This document shows positions 27,445 to 36,473 of a stretch of DNA of 64,000 nt, piece after piece. The stretch's first letter is position 1; every line of letters starts with the position of its first letter. Location: assembly GCF_001434135.1 (NCBI RefSeq), contig NZ_AZEB01000009.1, positions 1-64,000 of the forward strand. The letters are read 5' to 3'. The notes below the pieces were generated by a model. That model was not told the origin of the DNA. It saw only the letters and a program-made list of their open reading frames with translations, and searched no databases. This stretch comes from Lentilactobacillus kisonensis DSM 19906 = JCM 15041. Lineage in GTDB: Bacteria; Bacillota; Bacilli; Lactobacillales; Lactobacillaceae. A program made the position numbers and the translations under genes.

Positions 27445-27897
27445 TTAAAGATTGTTCCTACTGGAATGGGCCCAATTCCAGCCCAAAAGCCCCAATAACA
27501 CCACCGGTCCCAACAGTCCATAAATCACCGCCATCGCAATCTTGAGCACAGCACCATATTGGTCATCATGCATCTTAGAATAAAAAACAGTCCGATCCGC
27601 CTGAACGGCTCTTGGATTAGCGATACTCCAATCATTCTTGGCAGCTTGTTTAACGCCAAATTGCTTGATATCCTCACCGTATTGCTTAAGTCCCTGAGTC
27701 GCCAACGAATGATATGCTGGGTACAATTGCTTTCGAATACATAGCGACAGCTGGCAAATCCACGAAAGGATCAACCAAATATTAAACCCGTTCCAGTTAA
27801 AATCGAACTGGGCATTTTTGTTCAAATTGAAGAAATAACCCAGTATCAGGATAATGGCAGTTTGAAAAATAAATCGAATCGCGATTTTAAGCTTCAT
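27445..27897 (-). CDS. Small membrane protein, unknown
   Basis: About 150 residues from the ATG at 27895-27897, which has GAGGTGG upstream. An upstream in-frame start at 28041 lacks a ribosome site. Two N-terminal hydrophobic segments (IFQTAIILILGYFF and NIWLILSWICQL), a soluble middle, and a C-terminal segment (YGLLGPVVLLGLLG). No family recognised. Confidence 0.55.
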   Translation of the reverse strand: MKLKIAIRFIFQTAIILILGYFFNLNKNAQFDFNWNGFNIWLILSWICQLSLCIRKQLYPAYHSLATQGLKQYGEDIKQFGVKQAAKNDWSIANPRAVQADRTVFYSKMHDDQYGAVLKIAMAVIYGLLGPVVLLGLLGWNWAHSSRNNL

Positions 27898-28096
27898 GAT
27901 GCACCACCTCACCGCTAGTAGACTTTCCCATCTCATCGAAATATCATTTATTTCTAATTTTGAGTTACATTTAATATAAAGACCGCCACTATGAATGTCA
28001 ATATATTTTGGTTTGATGATCATTATATTTTCTGTTACCATTATCTAACCGATTTGACTATGCGCTAATCACTAAATCAAAAACGAGGGATCTCAA

Positions 28097-28306
28097 ATGA
28101 CAAATAATAACCGCAGTACAAAATTAGAAAATAATCATGCTCACTCTTTGAACCCAGAAAATCAACCAACACCAAATAGCGGCCTCAAGGAAGAAACACT
28201 ATCCGAAAAATACGCATCCTACAAGAGACACCCTGATGATTACCAACAACCCAACGATCTAAAAGAATGGCTAAATCGGAAGTCAACTGGTAAAGAATTA
28301 TGGTAA
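28097..28306 (+). CDS. Small hydrophilic protein, unknown
   Basis: A 69-residue, Asn- and Glu-rich polar protein ending KEWLNRKSTGKELW. ATG has GAGGG at 8 nt and a terminator follows, so it is probably expressed. Not recognised; the first 40 residues look disordered. Confidence 0.5.
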   Translation: MTNNNRSTKLENNHAHSLNPENQPTPNSGLKEETLSEKYASYKRHPDDYQQPNDLKEWLNRKSTGKELW

Positions 28307-28362
28307 CGCAAGTTAGATCTAATGTTGATCGTATTTCCCAACAAAAACTTTGACTAATTTTC

Positions 28363-28401
28363 AAAATCCCCTTTGGCTACTTTAATAGCCAAGGGGATTT
28401 T
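28363..28401. terminator. Rho-independent terminator
   Basis: AAAATCCCCTTTGGCT (28363-28378) pairs with AGCCAAGGGGATTTT (28387-28401) with one bulge. Confidence 0.8.
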
Positions 28402-28434
28402 AACGTAACAAAAACCATTTATTCTCACTGATCA

Positions 28435-28533
28435 TCAAGACTTTTGGGTTCGTAAGATCAAGGCAGCCACGGCCGCTACGAAGCTAATCCAAATCATCAG
28501 CCAACTAGCAAGGATTTGAGGCAACCATGAGGC
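28435..28533 (-). pseudogene. C-terminal membrane-segment remnant
   Basis: A 32-codon minus-strand fragment between stops at 28534-28536 and 28435-28437. It reads as one membrane helix (ASWLMIWISFVAAVAALIL) with a short charged tail. No start or ribosome site. Probably the end of a deleted permease or small membrane gene. Confidence 0.25.
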
Positions 28534-28589
28534 CTATTCAATAACTTATTTAGAAATATTCACTAGTCATTTTGTCGCCTCTTTGTGCC

Positions 28590-28790
28590 TCAACGAACTA
28601 ACCAAACAATCCATTCAATCACCACAATCATTGCAACAAAGATAGCCCAAATAAGCAATGCCATTAACTTCATCTTAGGTGTTTGAACAATTCCCGCACC
28701 ATCGACGCCACGAAGCCAAATCCAGCCGCTAACTCCGATGAAAATAATTGCTAACCATAAGTTTGAAATCCACCATCCTGAATGCTTCAT
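28590..28790 (-). CDS. DUF3923-like two-helix membrane protein
   Basis: A 66-residue protein from the ATG at 28788-28790, with GGAGGTGG upstream; the upstream in-frame Met at 28850 lacks support. Two membrane helices flank the loop WLRGVDGAGIVQTPKMK, which matches the VDG.G..QTPE.K signature I know from DUF3923. Function unknown. Confidence 0.6.
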   Translation of the reverse strand: MKHSGWWISNLWLAIIFIGVSGWIWLRGVDGAGIVQTPKMKLMALLIWAIFVAMIVVIEWIVWLVR

Positions 28791-28984
28791 ATTGCCCACC
28801 TCCAAACTAACAATTGCTAATCTGACATTAAATTCATCCTCATAATACACCCCTCATAAGGCTTTTACCTTCAATGACATTTTTACTTTACCGTGATGTG
28901 TTACATAACAGAAAAACCGCTTATGTGCCAATAACCATTCAACACGTAAGCGGATTTTTCGAATTAATATTAAATTGGGGTAAC

Positions 28985-29335
28985 TTATTTGGCTTCCAGC
29001 CGATGCTTTTCAATGAACTCACTAAGCCTAAACACATCTGCATCACTTAAAGTTCCGATTTTGACAACTTTTATTTTTTCACTGTTAATCGTAATTGTTT
29101 GGCCAACATCAATCCATGATGGCTTTCGTAAATTTGCTTGTTGCCAATCAACGATGTGACAATAAGCCTTCTGAATCCGCGGTGATTTACTTTGATACTT
29201 AGAGGTAATTCGAAAGACACTTAACTGCCGGCCCCTTTTAGAAATCAGAAGAACAGGTCGCGTCTTACCACCAGTCTTTTCCTTATAGGCAATGAACGCA
29301 ACCAAGACATCATTAGTATCCATCATCGTCGTCAT
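28985..29335 (-). CDS. PemK/MazF-like toxin
   Basis: A protein of about 112-116 residues. KTRPVLLISK and the region FRITSKYQSK fit PemK/MazF-type endoribonucleases in size and pattern. The start overlaps the antitoxin gene by 23 nt, so exact start is open (29335, or one of the next Met codons). The partner upstream is of RelB/DinJ type rather than MazE type. Confidence 0.7.
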   Translation of the reverse strand: MTTMMDTNDVLVAFIAYKEKTGGKTRPVLLISKRGRQLSVFRITSKYQSKSPRIQKAYCHIVDWQQANLRKPSWIDVGQTITINSEKIKVVKIGTLSDADVFRLSEFIEKHRLEAK

Positions 29336-29600
29336 ATAATCTATCCAATTCTTGAGAGTTATTGATCTTCACATTCGGAAGTGACTTGCTCATTTCCTTT
29401 ATCTTAAGATTAGCTTGTTCTCGCGGAGTTAGCTTCAAGTCAAAGGGCATCCCACCAACCGCAACAATTCGCTTATAAAATGCAGTTAACGCGGTCGTTT
29501 GGTTGATCCCCAAACCATCTAATACTTCTTCAGCTTCATCCGCAAGCTGCCGATCGAGTTGAACCTGAATCCTTTTCTTATTCTTTTCGCTCACAGCCAT
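29313..29600 (-). CDS. RelB/DinJ-family antitoxin
   Basis: A 95-residue protein with an N-terminal ribbon-helix-helix (KRIQVQLDRQLADEAEEVL, then GINQTTALTAFYKRI), typical for RelB/DinJ. The acidic C-terminus (RLYDDDDGY) is probably the toxin-binding tail. First gene of a two-gene operon with the PemK-like toxin, with overlapping frames. It probably represses its own promoter. Confidence 0.8.
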   Translation of the reverse strand: MAVSEKNKKRIQVQLDRQLADEAEEVLDGLGINQTTALTAFYKRIVAVGGMPFDLKLTPREQANLKIKEMSKSLPNVKINNSQELDRLYDDDDGY

Positions 29601-29951
29601 GAGATTTCTCCACCCTTCTATTCAAGTATATCTACACCCATATTATACTACATTATGAGTTTCCATTTAATATAAATATCATTCAAATGATTTCCTTGTG
29701 AGGGATTTGACCAGATCATTGTTAAGACAGAAACACATTTCAAATTGCAATATAAAGAATTTACTTTAAATATGTTCTAAGTGTTCTCTACCCCTTCTCC
29801 CTATTACACCCACACGCCATTAAAATAGCAATTTACCCCACTTACTGCTGTTAAGAAGAAAATCCCCCTTTAAATAGTATGTTCGCTATAATGTAAGTGA
29901 AACCATTTAAACGTATGATTGGTTACCATATTTTAAGGGAGTGCGATCATT
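29601..29951. other. Intergenic region with promoter of the YagU-like gene
   Basis: AT-rich 350 bp without ORF. A clear TATAAT at 29887-29892 lies about 60 bp before the plus-strand gene at 29952; no convincing -35 box. Nothing else recognised. Confidence 0.5.
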
Positions 29952-30458
29952 TTGAATAAATCCATTAACTGGAAAGCAGCAATCATTGCAGGCGGTGTCG
30001 CTGGTGTTGTTTCAGGGCTCGTTAAATTGGGCTGGGAAAACGTGTTACCACCACGGACACCCGCTCGGAATAAAACCAATCCACCACAGCGACTGTTGGA
30101 ACAATTTGGTATTCCGGCAACAATCACGCATTCAACTTACACGTATTCAGAACAACAATTGCCTTGGGTAAGTTACATGATTCATTTTGGCTTCTCAACT
30201 TCGTTTGCCGTTTTCTACACCGTTGCTGGCCGTTACGTACCATTTATTCGATTAGGTCAAGGGACCTTATTCGGGCTTGGCATCTGGGGCGCATTTCACC
30301 TTGGCGTGATGCCCGCAATGGGAACCGTACCCGCACCCAAAGACCAGCCAGCTGAAGAACACGTTTCAGAAGCACTCGGCCACATAGCTTGGATGTGGAC
30401 TAACCACATTATTAGCGACGCCCTGTATCAACAGCTCACATCAAAGCACAAACAGTAA
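29952..30458 (+). CDS. YagU/DUF1440-family inner-membrane protein
   Basis: A 168-residue protein with about three hydrophobic segments. WKAAIIAGGVAGVVSGLVKLGWE at the start and the LPPRTPARNKTNPPQ loop are typical for YagU/DUF1440, linked to acid resistance in E. coli. The start is TTG with GGGAG at 12 nt. Function here inferred only from family. Confidence 0.75.
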   Translation: MNKSINWKAAIIAGGVAGVVSGLVKLGWENVLPPRTPARNKTNPPQRLLEQFGIPATITHSTYTYSEQQLPWVSYMIHFGFSTSFAVFYTVAGRYVPFIRLGQGTLFGLGIWGAFHLGVMPAMGTVPAPKDQPAEEHVSEALGHIAWMWTNHIISDALYQQLTSKHKQ

Positions 30459-30484
30459 ATTTAATATTTTGGAGGCAGGATTCA

Positions 30485-31069
30485 ATGGTAAAAATTGGCG
30501 TTATTTTAGGATCAGTTAGAAGCAAGCTTGGCGAATCGATCTTTAATTACTTACAATCAATGTATTCAGACACTGCAGACGTTCAGTTTGACTGGATTAA
30601 GTTAGATGACTTTCCATTAGAACCCTATCATCACGATGAGACACCGTTATCTGAAGGGATTCAAGACTTAAAGGTTAACGAAAAGCGTTGGCTTAATCAA
30701 TTAAATCATGAGGATGGCTACGTGATCGTGACACCGGAATATGACCATGCCATCCCTGGCACTTTAAAGAATGCCCTGGATTATGTCGGTCCAGAAGTTG
30801 ATCGCAAACCTGTTCAAATTATTTCCTATTCTTACTATAGCGATGGTGGCATGCTAGCAGCGGAATCGTTTGTAGAAATCCTACAAATGTTGAAAATGAT
30901 CGTGTTGCCAACGCCAGTTTTACTGTGGAACGCCAATGATAACTTTACGCCAGCCGGCCATTTAATTTTGGATGCCAAAAACAGTGATCATTTTGCTGAC
31001 CGATTAGATGACGCCTTTCATGAGATTAGTTTTTACACGAAGCTGTTGCATGAGCATCCGTTTAAGTGA
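30485..31069 (+). CDS. NADPH-dependent FMN reductase family
   Basis: A 194-residue flavodoxin-fold reductase. GVILGSVRSKLGE binds the FMN phosphate and VTPEYDHAIPGTLKNALDY is the classical second motif. It reduces flavins or quinones using NADPH. GGAGG at 9 nt. The stop overlaps the GTG of the next gene (GTGA), suggesting an operon with the GNAT-like gene. Confidence 0.88.
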   Translation: MVKIGVILGSVRSKLGESIFNYLQSMYSDTADVQFDWIKLDDFPLEPYHHDETPLSEGIQDLKVNEKRWLNQLNHEDGYVIVTPEYDHAIPGTLKNALDYVGPEVDRKPVQIISYSYYSDGGMLAAESFVEILQMLKMIVLPTPVLLWNANDNFTPAGHLILDAKNSDHFADRLDDAFHEISFYTKLLHEHPFK

Positions 31070-31944
31070 GCACTTCGCATATGCAAACAAATCTACCCAA
31101 CAAAACCACCTTCATCCCCAGCCCACCAGTCAACGAACACGAGATTTTCCGGGCAATGCAGCTCTATCCAGATAACGCCAAGGTCTACCATCCTCACGGA
31201 ACAATTGACGCCACATCAGTCTTCTGGTTAAATAAACTTCACCCTAACGCCTTAAACTTTGCGGCATTTGTGGATCCTAAGGCCAGTGAACCGTTGGTAT
31301 TATCAAAACGAATTCTCGGCGATATTCAAAAGCTAGCATGGAAATTTGATGTCAACCGCATCATCACCAGCGACTATGCACCTCAGCACACATTTAATCA
31401 GTGGTTAACTCACCAGGGGTTCAGATTGACCGAAAAAGCCGTTCAACCAACGCTAAGGCTTTCTGAAGTGACCATTCCAGAGCCTGATAAGCCTTTGGAT
31501 GGCCAGCTATTAACAGCTGCCCAGCTTTTGACCCAAGAAAACTTATGGCAGCAGATTGCACAATCTAGTTTAAGTCATTATCAAGCCCAACACCCAAATA
31601 ATCCGGTCGCTAACATTTCGCTTAATGACTGGCAGCAACTACTATCCGCAAATTTAATCCCCCAAGCACCCGTTGTCCTTCTCGACGCGGATAACCATTT
31701 TGAAAGCACTTGTTTTCTCTATCAGCAAGCAAAGGGGCAAGCCATGCTTAATTATCCAGCTGAAGCTAATAATGGCAAACTAATGGTCCTGGTTAATGCG
31801 CAACTCCACTGGTTAAAGTCCCATTACCAGGCAGTCACGCTTAGCCTAAGCTCAAATGATCATTTGGGATTGCAGATCTATCATGAATTTCTCTTTGAAA
31901 ATTCACCGGTTTACGAGACTTATATGAAAATTGTGCAGCATTAG
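31066..31944 (+). CDS. Possible GNAT-fold protein
   Basis: A 292-residue soluble protein starting at GTG overlapping the previous stop. The last 60 residues (HWLKSHYQAVTLSLSSNDHL, then QIYHEFLFE) resemble the end of a GNAT acetyltransferase, where a Tyr follows the residue pair LxIYxxxGF. The N-terminal half may be a second, degenerate GNAT domain. No clear acetyl-CoA loop is seen, so catalysis is uncertain. Confidence 0.55.
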   Translation: MSTSHMQTNLPNKTTFIPSPPVNEHEIFRAMQLYPDNAKVYHPHGTIDATSVFWLNKLHPNALNFAAFVDPKASEPLVLSKRILGDIQKLAWKFDVNRIITSDYAPQHTFNQWLTHQGFRLTEKAVQPTLRLSEVTIPEPDKPLDGQLLTAAQLLTQENLWQQIAQSSLSHYQAQHPNNPVANISLNDWQQLLSANLIPQAPVVLLDADNHFESTCFLYQQAKGQAMLNYPAEANNGKLMVLVNAQLHWLKSHYQAVTLSLSSNDHLGLQIYHEFLFENSPVYETYMKIVQH

Positions 31945-32048
31945 TTAGTTGTTATTGAACCTATCCATGGGTGGTTAACTATCTCAACCCCGTTATAAAG
32001 TTTATATTGATTTTGATTCTCAAATTACTCACAAGGGAGGCCTTAGCG

Positions 32049-32381
32049 ATGGGTTCAAGTGGAAACGTCTTTAGCAGTGGTGTCATTGGATCACCAGGCT
32101 TTGACGTCACTAAATGGTTTACCAATTCAAATCGCCACGAGTTTATCTTACAATCAACCAAGTCATTTAAAGCCAGGCCATATCATACTGGTGATTCCCC
32201 CGTAACCTATTATGTTGCCATGATCAATGGCGATCGCGTGATGCTCACCAAACAGGGCGTGCTTGCGCCAAACACTCATTATGATTTAACTAAATCAATC
32301 ACTGTAAAAATTCCAGTAACTGGTAAGAGCCAAACTTTTTCATATGTCAGTGATTACGGCTGGATTAACACAACGAAGTGA
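32049..32381 (+). CDS. Small protein, unknown
   Basis: A 110-residue protein from the ATG at 32049, which has AAGGGAGG at 8 nt. A longer frame from 31971 would add a hydrophobic segment (VIKFILILILKLL) that might be an export signal, but its start has no ribosome site. The sequence is beta-rich (YYVAMINGDRVMLTKQGVL); no family recognised. Confidence 0.5.
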   Translation: MGSSGNVFSSGVIGSPGFDVTKWFTNSNRHEFILQSTKSFKARPYHTGDSPVTYYVAMINGDRVMLTKQGVLAPNTHYDLTKSITVKIPVTGKSQTFSYVSDYGWINTTK

Positions 32382-32420
32382 TTCTGAATTTCCAGTCTAT
32401 TCATGTGACAGCAACCTACT

Positions 32421-32464
32421 AAGGGGCCCTTGTTCTGTGTTATTTCACACAACAAGAGCCCCTT
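32421..32464. terminator. Bidirectional terminator
   Basis: AAGGGGCCCTTGTT (32421-32434) pairs with AACAAGAGCCCCTT (32451-32464), inner TGTGT/CACAC. It lies between convergent genes. Confidence 0.8.
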
Positions 32465-32471
32465 GTCTATT

Positions 32472-33374
32472 TTATTCAACATGGCTGAACGTCTCTCTCA
32501 CTACAACGTAACTTCCAGCAATCATAATCAACGTCGCCACAACTAGTTGTAAAGTAACGCTCTCTCGTAAAAAAATGACCGCGATAAGCGTTGATAAGAA
32601 TGGTGAAACCGCGTAATAAGCACTGGTTCTGGCAGCACCAATATAACGCTGCGCTAATATATAAAAGAAGATACTGATCCCAAAGGAAAGAAAGCCTAAG
32701 ACCAGTGCAACAACCATGACGGATAGTGCTGGCCAATTTTCGTGGTCAATAAACGCCACAATTAAAGTTCCAATACCAACTCCAAGCCCTTTGACGATCA
32801 CAATTTGAATTGGGTTCTTATCAGATAATACCCGGGTAAAATTATTCTCCAACCCCCAGCAAAAGGTTGCGAGAATTACTAAAATGGATCCCCAATTAAT
32901 TGCTAAGTCACCTACACCACTGATACTTAGAACACAGCTGGCAACAAATACCAATAAAACGCCTAGCCACAGCCGGCCACCTACTTTTTCATGAAAGAAC
33001 AAAAACGCCAGAATCGTCGTTGCGACCACTTCGAAATTTCCAAGTAGTGAAGCACTTGCCGCGGTGGATAAGTCGATCCCAACGTTCATGAAAATCCCGG
33101 CTAAAATGTTCACGATGATCACTGCAATCAACGTGGGAATATCCTTGTTCACTAATGATTTTTCAGCTTTCATATCCGGCAACAACCAATATAGCATTGG
33201 TAAGATGAGCACCATTCCCACACCAGTCCCGATATACAACAACGCTGATAGCATGATTGGCGGGCAACTATGCAAAACAACTTTGGCAATTGGGGGATAT
33301 AAAGCGTATAGGAGAGCGGAAAGCAATGCGATGCCAACCGCTCTTTTAGATTGAGAAGCAGTTAAGGACTTCAA
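32472..33374 (-). CDS. EamA/DMT-family transporter
   Basis: A 300-residue protein with ten hydrophobic segments in two similar halves, the EamA layout. The first repeat ends in STAASASLLGNFEVV, the second in RTSAYYAVSPFLSTL, both typical. It probably exports a metabolite or amino acid. Stand-alone gene. Confidence 0.82.
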   Translation of the reverse strand: MKSLTASQSKRAVGIALLSALLYALYPPIAKVVLHSCPPIMLSALLYIGTGVGMVLILPMLYWLLPDMKAEKSLVNKDIPTLIAVIIVNILAGIFMNVGIDLSTAASASLLGNFEVVATTILAFLFFHEKVGGRLWLGVLLVFVASCVLSISGVGDLAINWGSILVILATFCWGLENNFTRVLSDKNPIQIVIVKGLGVGIGTLIVAFIDHENWPALSVMVVALVLGFLSFGISIFFYILAQRYIGAARTSAYYAVSPFLSTLIAVIFLRESVTLQLVVATLIMIAGSYVVVRETFSHVE

Positions 33375-33483
33375 GTTAAGATCTCCAGTTTAATGATATT
33401 AATATCTGAATAGCACAGTTTCATCATACCCAAAAGAACTTATATTATCTTGTTAGCCTTAAGCAATTATGAACTGTCCGTTA

Positions 33484-33960
33484 CTACTTTGCCGAAATGT
33501 GAAATTGACCTTTTCTGAGGGGCTGAATTGTATATGGCTTACCAAACACCGCCATTGCTCTTTGCAAAGCATTCAGGCTAACGTTTAATTGGCCACTTTC
33601 AATCTTAGCAAGCTGACTTTGCCTCATACCAATTTTCCCAGCCAATTCCTTTTGGGTCATATTCATGTGCTGTCTTTGAAGCCTAATCGTATAAGCGGCA
33701 TCAGCATTTGCTGGCAAAGTAATCGCTTCGTTAAGGGGCGTTCCCTTTTCCTCAGCCTCGATTAAATCTGCAATTTCTTCATTGGTTAATGGTCGTTCAA
33801 GTGCTTTTCCAAAAAAATCAACTTCTCGGATACCGATTTTATCCAAAATCATGTGCTGTAATTCTATCGAGGCGTATTGATAACTTTCTGAATCGACCGG
33901 ATTACTTTGAATTTGATTGTCTAAATAGTCTATTCTTGCAAGAACTTTACGCTTCGTCAT
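33484..33960 (-). CDS. Xre-family HTH protein, partner of the GNAT gene
   Basis: A 158-residue protein. The C-terminal part (about 85-150) is an Xre helix-turn-helix (MNMTQKELAGKIGMRQSQLA, KIESGQLNVSLNAL). The N-terminal 80 residues are helical, with no known family. ATG follows GGAGGG and overlaps the GNAT stop by 4 nt, so the pair is co-translated. Arrangement recalls a toxin-antitoxin pair in which this is the antitoxin. Confidence 0.75.
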   Translation of the reverse strand: MTKRKVLARIDYLDNQIQSNPVDSESYQYASIELQHMILDKIGIREVDFFGKALERPLTNEEIADLIEAEEKGTPLNEAITLPANADAAYTIRLQRQHMNMTQKELAGKIGMRQSQLAKIESGQLNVSLNALQRAMAVFGKPYTIQPLRKGQFHISAK

Positions 33961-34391
33961 TTAAAAATCCCTCCGTTAGGTAAATATTTACTAACCACAT
34001 ACTGGCTAGCTTCTGTATCAAAGATCATCAATTGCTTAGTCCGCTGCTTTGCTCCTAAATGAAGATAAAAGTTTTCTGTGCCATCACTCTTGCTAGTCAA
34101 AGCGACAAAACCTTCAAACCCATCATTAGAAAATGAATCCATCATGACAAATGCCATTAACATTGCACCATAACCCTGTCCTTGATATTCTTTCATAACC
34201 TCAATACTTTCAATCCGATTATATCGACTACTGAATTCACGAGAAAATTTTACCAAGCCGACTACTTTCCCGTCTATCAATAGTCCAACAATCCGTTCAC
34301 GCGGATCATTAACTTGCCATTCAAAAATAAATCCATCTGTTGTGACGGTGTCTAGCTGATTCGTAAATTCCTTAAAAGCGGGTGCTTTCAT
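33957..34391 (-). CDS. GNAT acetyltransferase, probably leaderless
   Basis: A 144-residue GNAT enzyme. The acetyl-CoA loop is EYQGQGYGAMLM, near residue 80; EGFVALTSKSDGTENFYLHLGAKQR fits the C-terminal motif B. ATG at 34389-34391 lies only 6 nt after an extended -10 (TGCTATAAT), so transcription should start at the ATG itself. An upstream TTG at 34448 is possible but has no ribosome site. Overlaps the Xre gene. Could be a GNAT toxin (tRNA-acetylating type) or a plain acetyltransferase. Confidence 0.7.
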   Translation of the reverse strand: MKAPAFKEFTNQLDTVTTDGFIFEWQVNDPRERIVGLLIDGKVVGLVKFSREFSSRYNRIESIEVMKEYQGQGYGAMLMAFVMMDSFSNDGFEGFVALTSKSDGTENFYLHLGAKQRTKQLMIFDTEASQYVVSKYLPNGGIFK

Positions 34392-34397
34392 AGTGAT

Positions 34398-34406
34398 ATT
34401 ATAGCA
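34398..34406 (-). promoter_or_regulatory. Extended -10 promoter element
   Basis: On the minus strand TGCTATAAT ends 6 nt before the ATG of the GNAT gene. The -35 region is weak. It predicts a leaderless transcript. Confidence 0.6.
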
Positions 34407-34512
34407 AAATATTCCATATTTGAATATTAATGTGATGTTCTTAGACAATGTGAATAATCTTGCTTCCTCCTCAATCTATACATACGAAAAAAGCGGCCGA
34501 TTTATTGGCTGC

Positions 34513-36120
34513 TTACTGGAAATGCTTATATCGAAAGTACTTATACCCAATTTTACGATCAAAAATAATTCCCGACAAACCACTGTGATTTGCCATGAAC
34601 AGATAAATCAACAATGCCACTAGGCCAAAGACACAGCAGAATACAAAAGCCGTAATCAAGCCAGCTGGCACATACAGTTGGTGAATTCCCATTGCTAATG
34701 CGATGACAATCGCAAAGAAAATAATATTAACTAGAACCGTTACCCTCAACTTTCCAAACGGTACATGGAACTCACGACGAACCTCGCCATAACTTAGCAA
34801 AATAACGAAGCCAAAACCAATTGCCGTTGATAAAATGGCGCCGAATCCCTGCATCAAAATAACCAGTGGTGGCTGGAACAAAAGTTTGGCGACCAGGCCA
34901 ACACACAAATAGTACATGGCTTTTTTACTGTAATGAAGTGCTTGAAGTAAGGTTAACCCATTGATTGCAAGCCCGAGAATCAAGCTCTGAACAATATTCC
35001 AGAAGAGATAATCGCCACCTAGTGTGCTAAAGCTGAAGAAGATCCCGTTAATTTCATAGGATAGCGCGCCTAAGATCGCAACGATCGGTAATAGCGTGAA
35101 TAGTAACATATTGATATTTTGAAAGATAAGCTTGCCAATGTCAGTATCCCTAGCAGCCAAACTATGTGCTAACAGCGGCAAAGTGGTCTCGGCAACTGCC
35201 AACGCCAGCGAAACAACAACCGTCGTAATCTTCGTTGGATTGGCTGAAAACAACGTATAGATATATTGGGTGTACACAGCAGAATAGTGCTGGACGCCCT
35301 CCATAACCTGCTTAAAAAATAACTGGTCAATTAATTGACTAAGCGTAATGCCTGAACCAACGATCACAAACGGAATTGACTCATAAGCAATCATCTTAAA
35401 AATGCTTTGAATGCTTGATAGGTCATAAGGCTTACTTTTCGCAGCCATTTTCGCATAGGTGGCCGATTGCTTTTTATAGTAGATTCCTAAATAGAGATAA
35501 CTGGCTACCGCACCAACAAAAGCTGCCATAACGCTAAGGTACACCGCCTCAACGTAGCTGCGGTGGAGCACATAAATGACCACGTAAGTCGATACCAGAA
35601 TGAAAACAATCCGAATAAATTGTTCCCAAAGTTGGGATACCCCATAGGGCTTCAAATCTTGATTACCTTGAAACCAACCTCTAATACTGCTCATTGAAGG
35701 TAAAATGACGATTGCTGGAACTAGTACCCGAATGGAAGTGACAGCACTACTAGTGGAAACAACCGGACTATTTTTGGCAATAATTGGGGCAATCACCCAC
35801 AAAATTGCGCCACAAAGGATCCCGGACATGAGCATCACAAGGGATCCCACTTTCGCTAATTGTTTAGAATCCAAAAACTTATTTTCACCATTATAAATAG
35901 CCACTCGCCGAGCAATGGCGGAAGGAAAGCCAGCCGTGCCAAGCGCAATAAACAGGCCATATGGATTGTACGATGCATTAAATAGCGCCATCGCAACGCT
36001 CTTATGTGCCGGTGAGCCAATCATATATAGCCATGGAATTAGATAAACAATCCCAAGTACCCGTGAAAAGATACTGCCAAAGGACAGCCAGAAGGACCCG
36101 GACATGATTTTCTTGTTCAT
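34513..36120 (-). CDS. MATE/PST-type lipid-linked oligosaccharide flippase
   Basis: A 535-residue protein with about fourteen membrane segments of the MOP exporter superfamily (polysaccharide transporter/MurJ-SpoVB type). The N-terminus SGSFWLSFGSIFSRVLGIVYLIPW and ALGTAGFPSAIAR are typical for Gram-positive YtgP-like lipid II flippases. It most likely moves a lipid-linked cell-wall precursor; whether lipid II or a polysaccharide unit is not decided. Stand-alone. Confidence 0.8.
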   Translation of the reverse strand: MNKKIMSGSFWLSFGSIFSRVLGIVYLIPWLYMIGSPAHKSVAMALFNASYNPYGLFIALGTAGFPSAIARRVAIYNGENKFLDSKQLAKVGSLVMLMSGILCGAILWVIAPIIAKNSPVVSTSSAVTSIRVLVPAIVILPSMSSIRGWFQGNQDLKPYGVSQLWEQFIRIVFILVSTYVVIYVLHRSYVEAVYLSVMAAFVGAVASYLYLGIYYKKQSATYAKMAAKSKPYDLSSIQSIFKMIAYESIPFVIVGSGITLSQLIDQLFFKQVMEGVQHYSAVYTQYIYTLFSANPTKITTVVVSLALAVAETTLPLLAHSLAARDTDIGKLIFQNINMLLFTLLPIVAILGALSYEINGIFFSFSTLGGDYLFWNIVQSLILGLAINGLTLLQALHYSKKAMYYLCVGLVAKLLFQPPLVILMQGFGAILSTAIGFGFVILLSYGEVRREFHVPFGKLRVTVLVNIIFFAIVIALAMGIHQLYVPAGLITAFVFCCVFGLVALLIYLFMANHSGLSGIIFDRKIGYKYFRYKHFQ

Positions 36121-36473
36121 AAGTTGAGATACACACTTTCTAAATAAGGATAACTGTTTACTTTGATTATAGTGTAAATGTCTTTAGTTTACCCTGTATT
36201 ATTAGAGTAAAGTTATTAATCATAAAAACGTTGTTCTGTAAAATAAAAAGAGACAATTAAACATTAATTATAGCAGGAATCATTTATTGTTGGGCAACTT
36301 TTGGGGATTAATATTTTTCTTATCCTATCTCACTTAAAAAATAGTTAAGTATCCAATTTGTTGTAAACCCCAATAATACTTCCCTTGTTACTACAAAACA
36401 ACAATAATAGTCCGTAGAATCAGCTTTGGTCACGGAACGCTTGAATATGATGATATGAAACAACCGATAGCAG
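36121..36473. other. Intergenic region between flippase gene and CRISPR trailer
   Basis: AT-rich, 350 bp. No gene, no cas remnant recognised. The last 30 bp before the degenerate repeat could be a decayed spacer. Confidence 0.4.
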
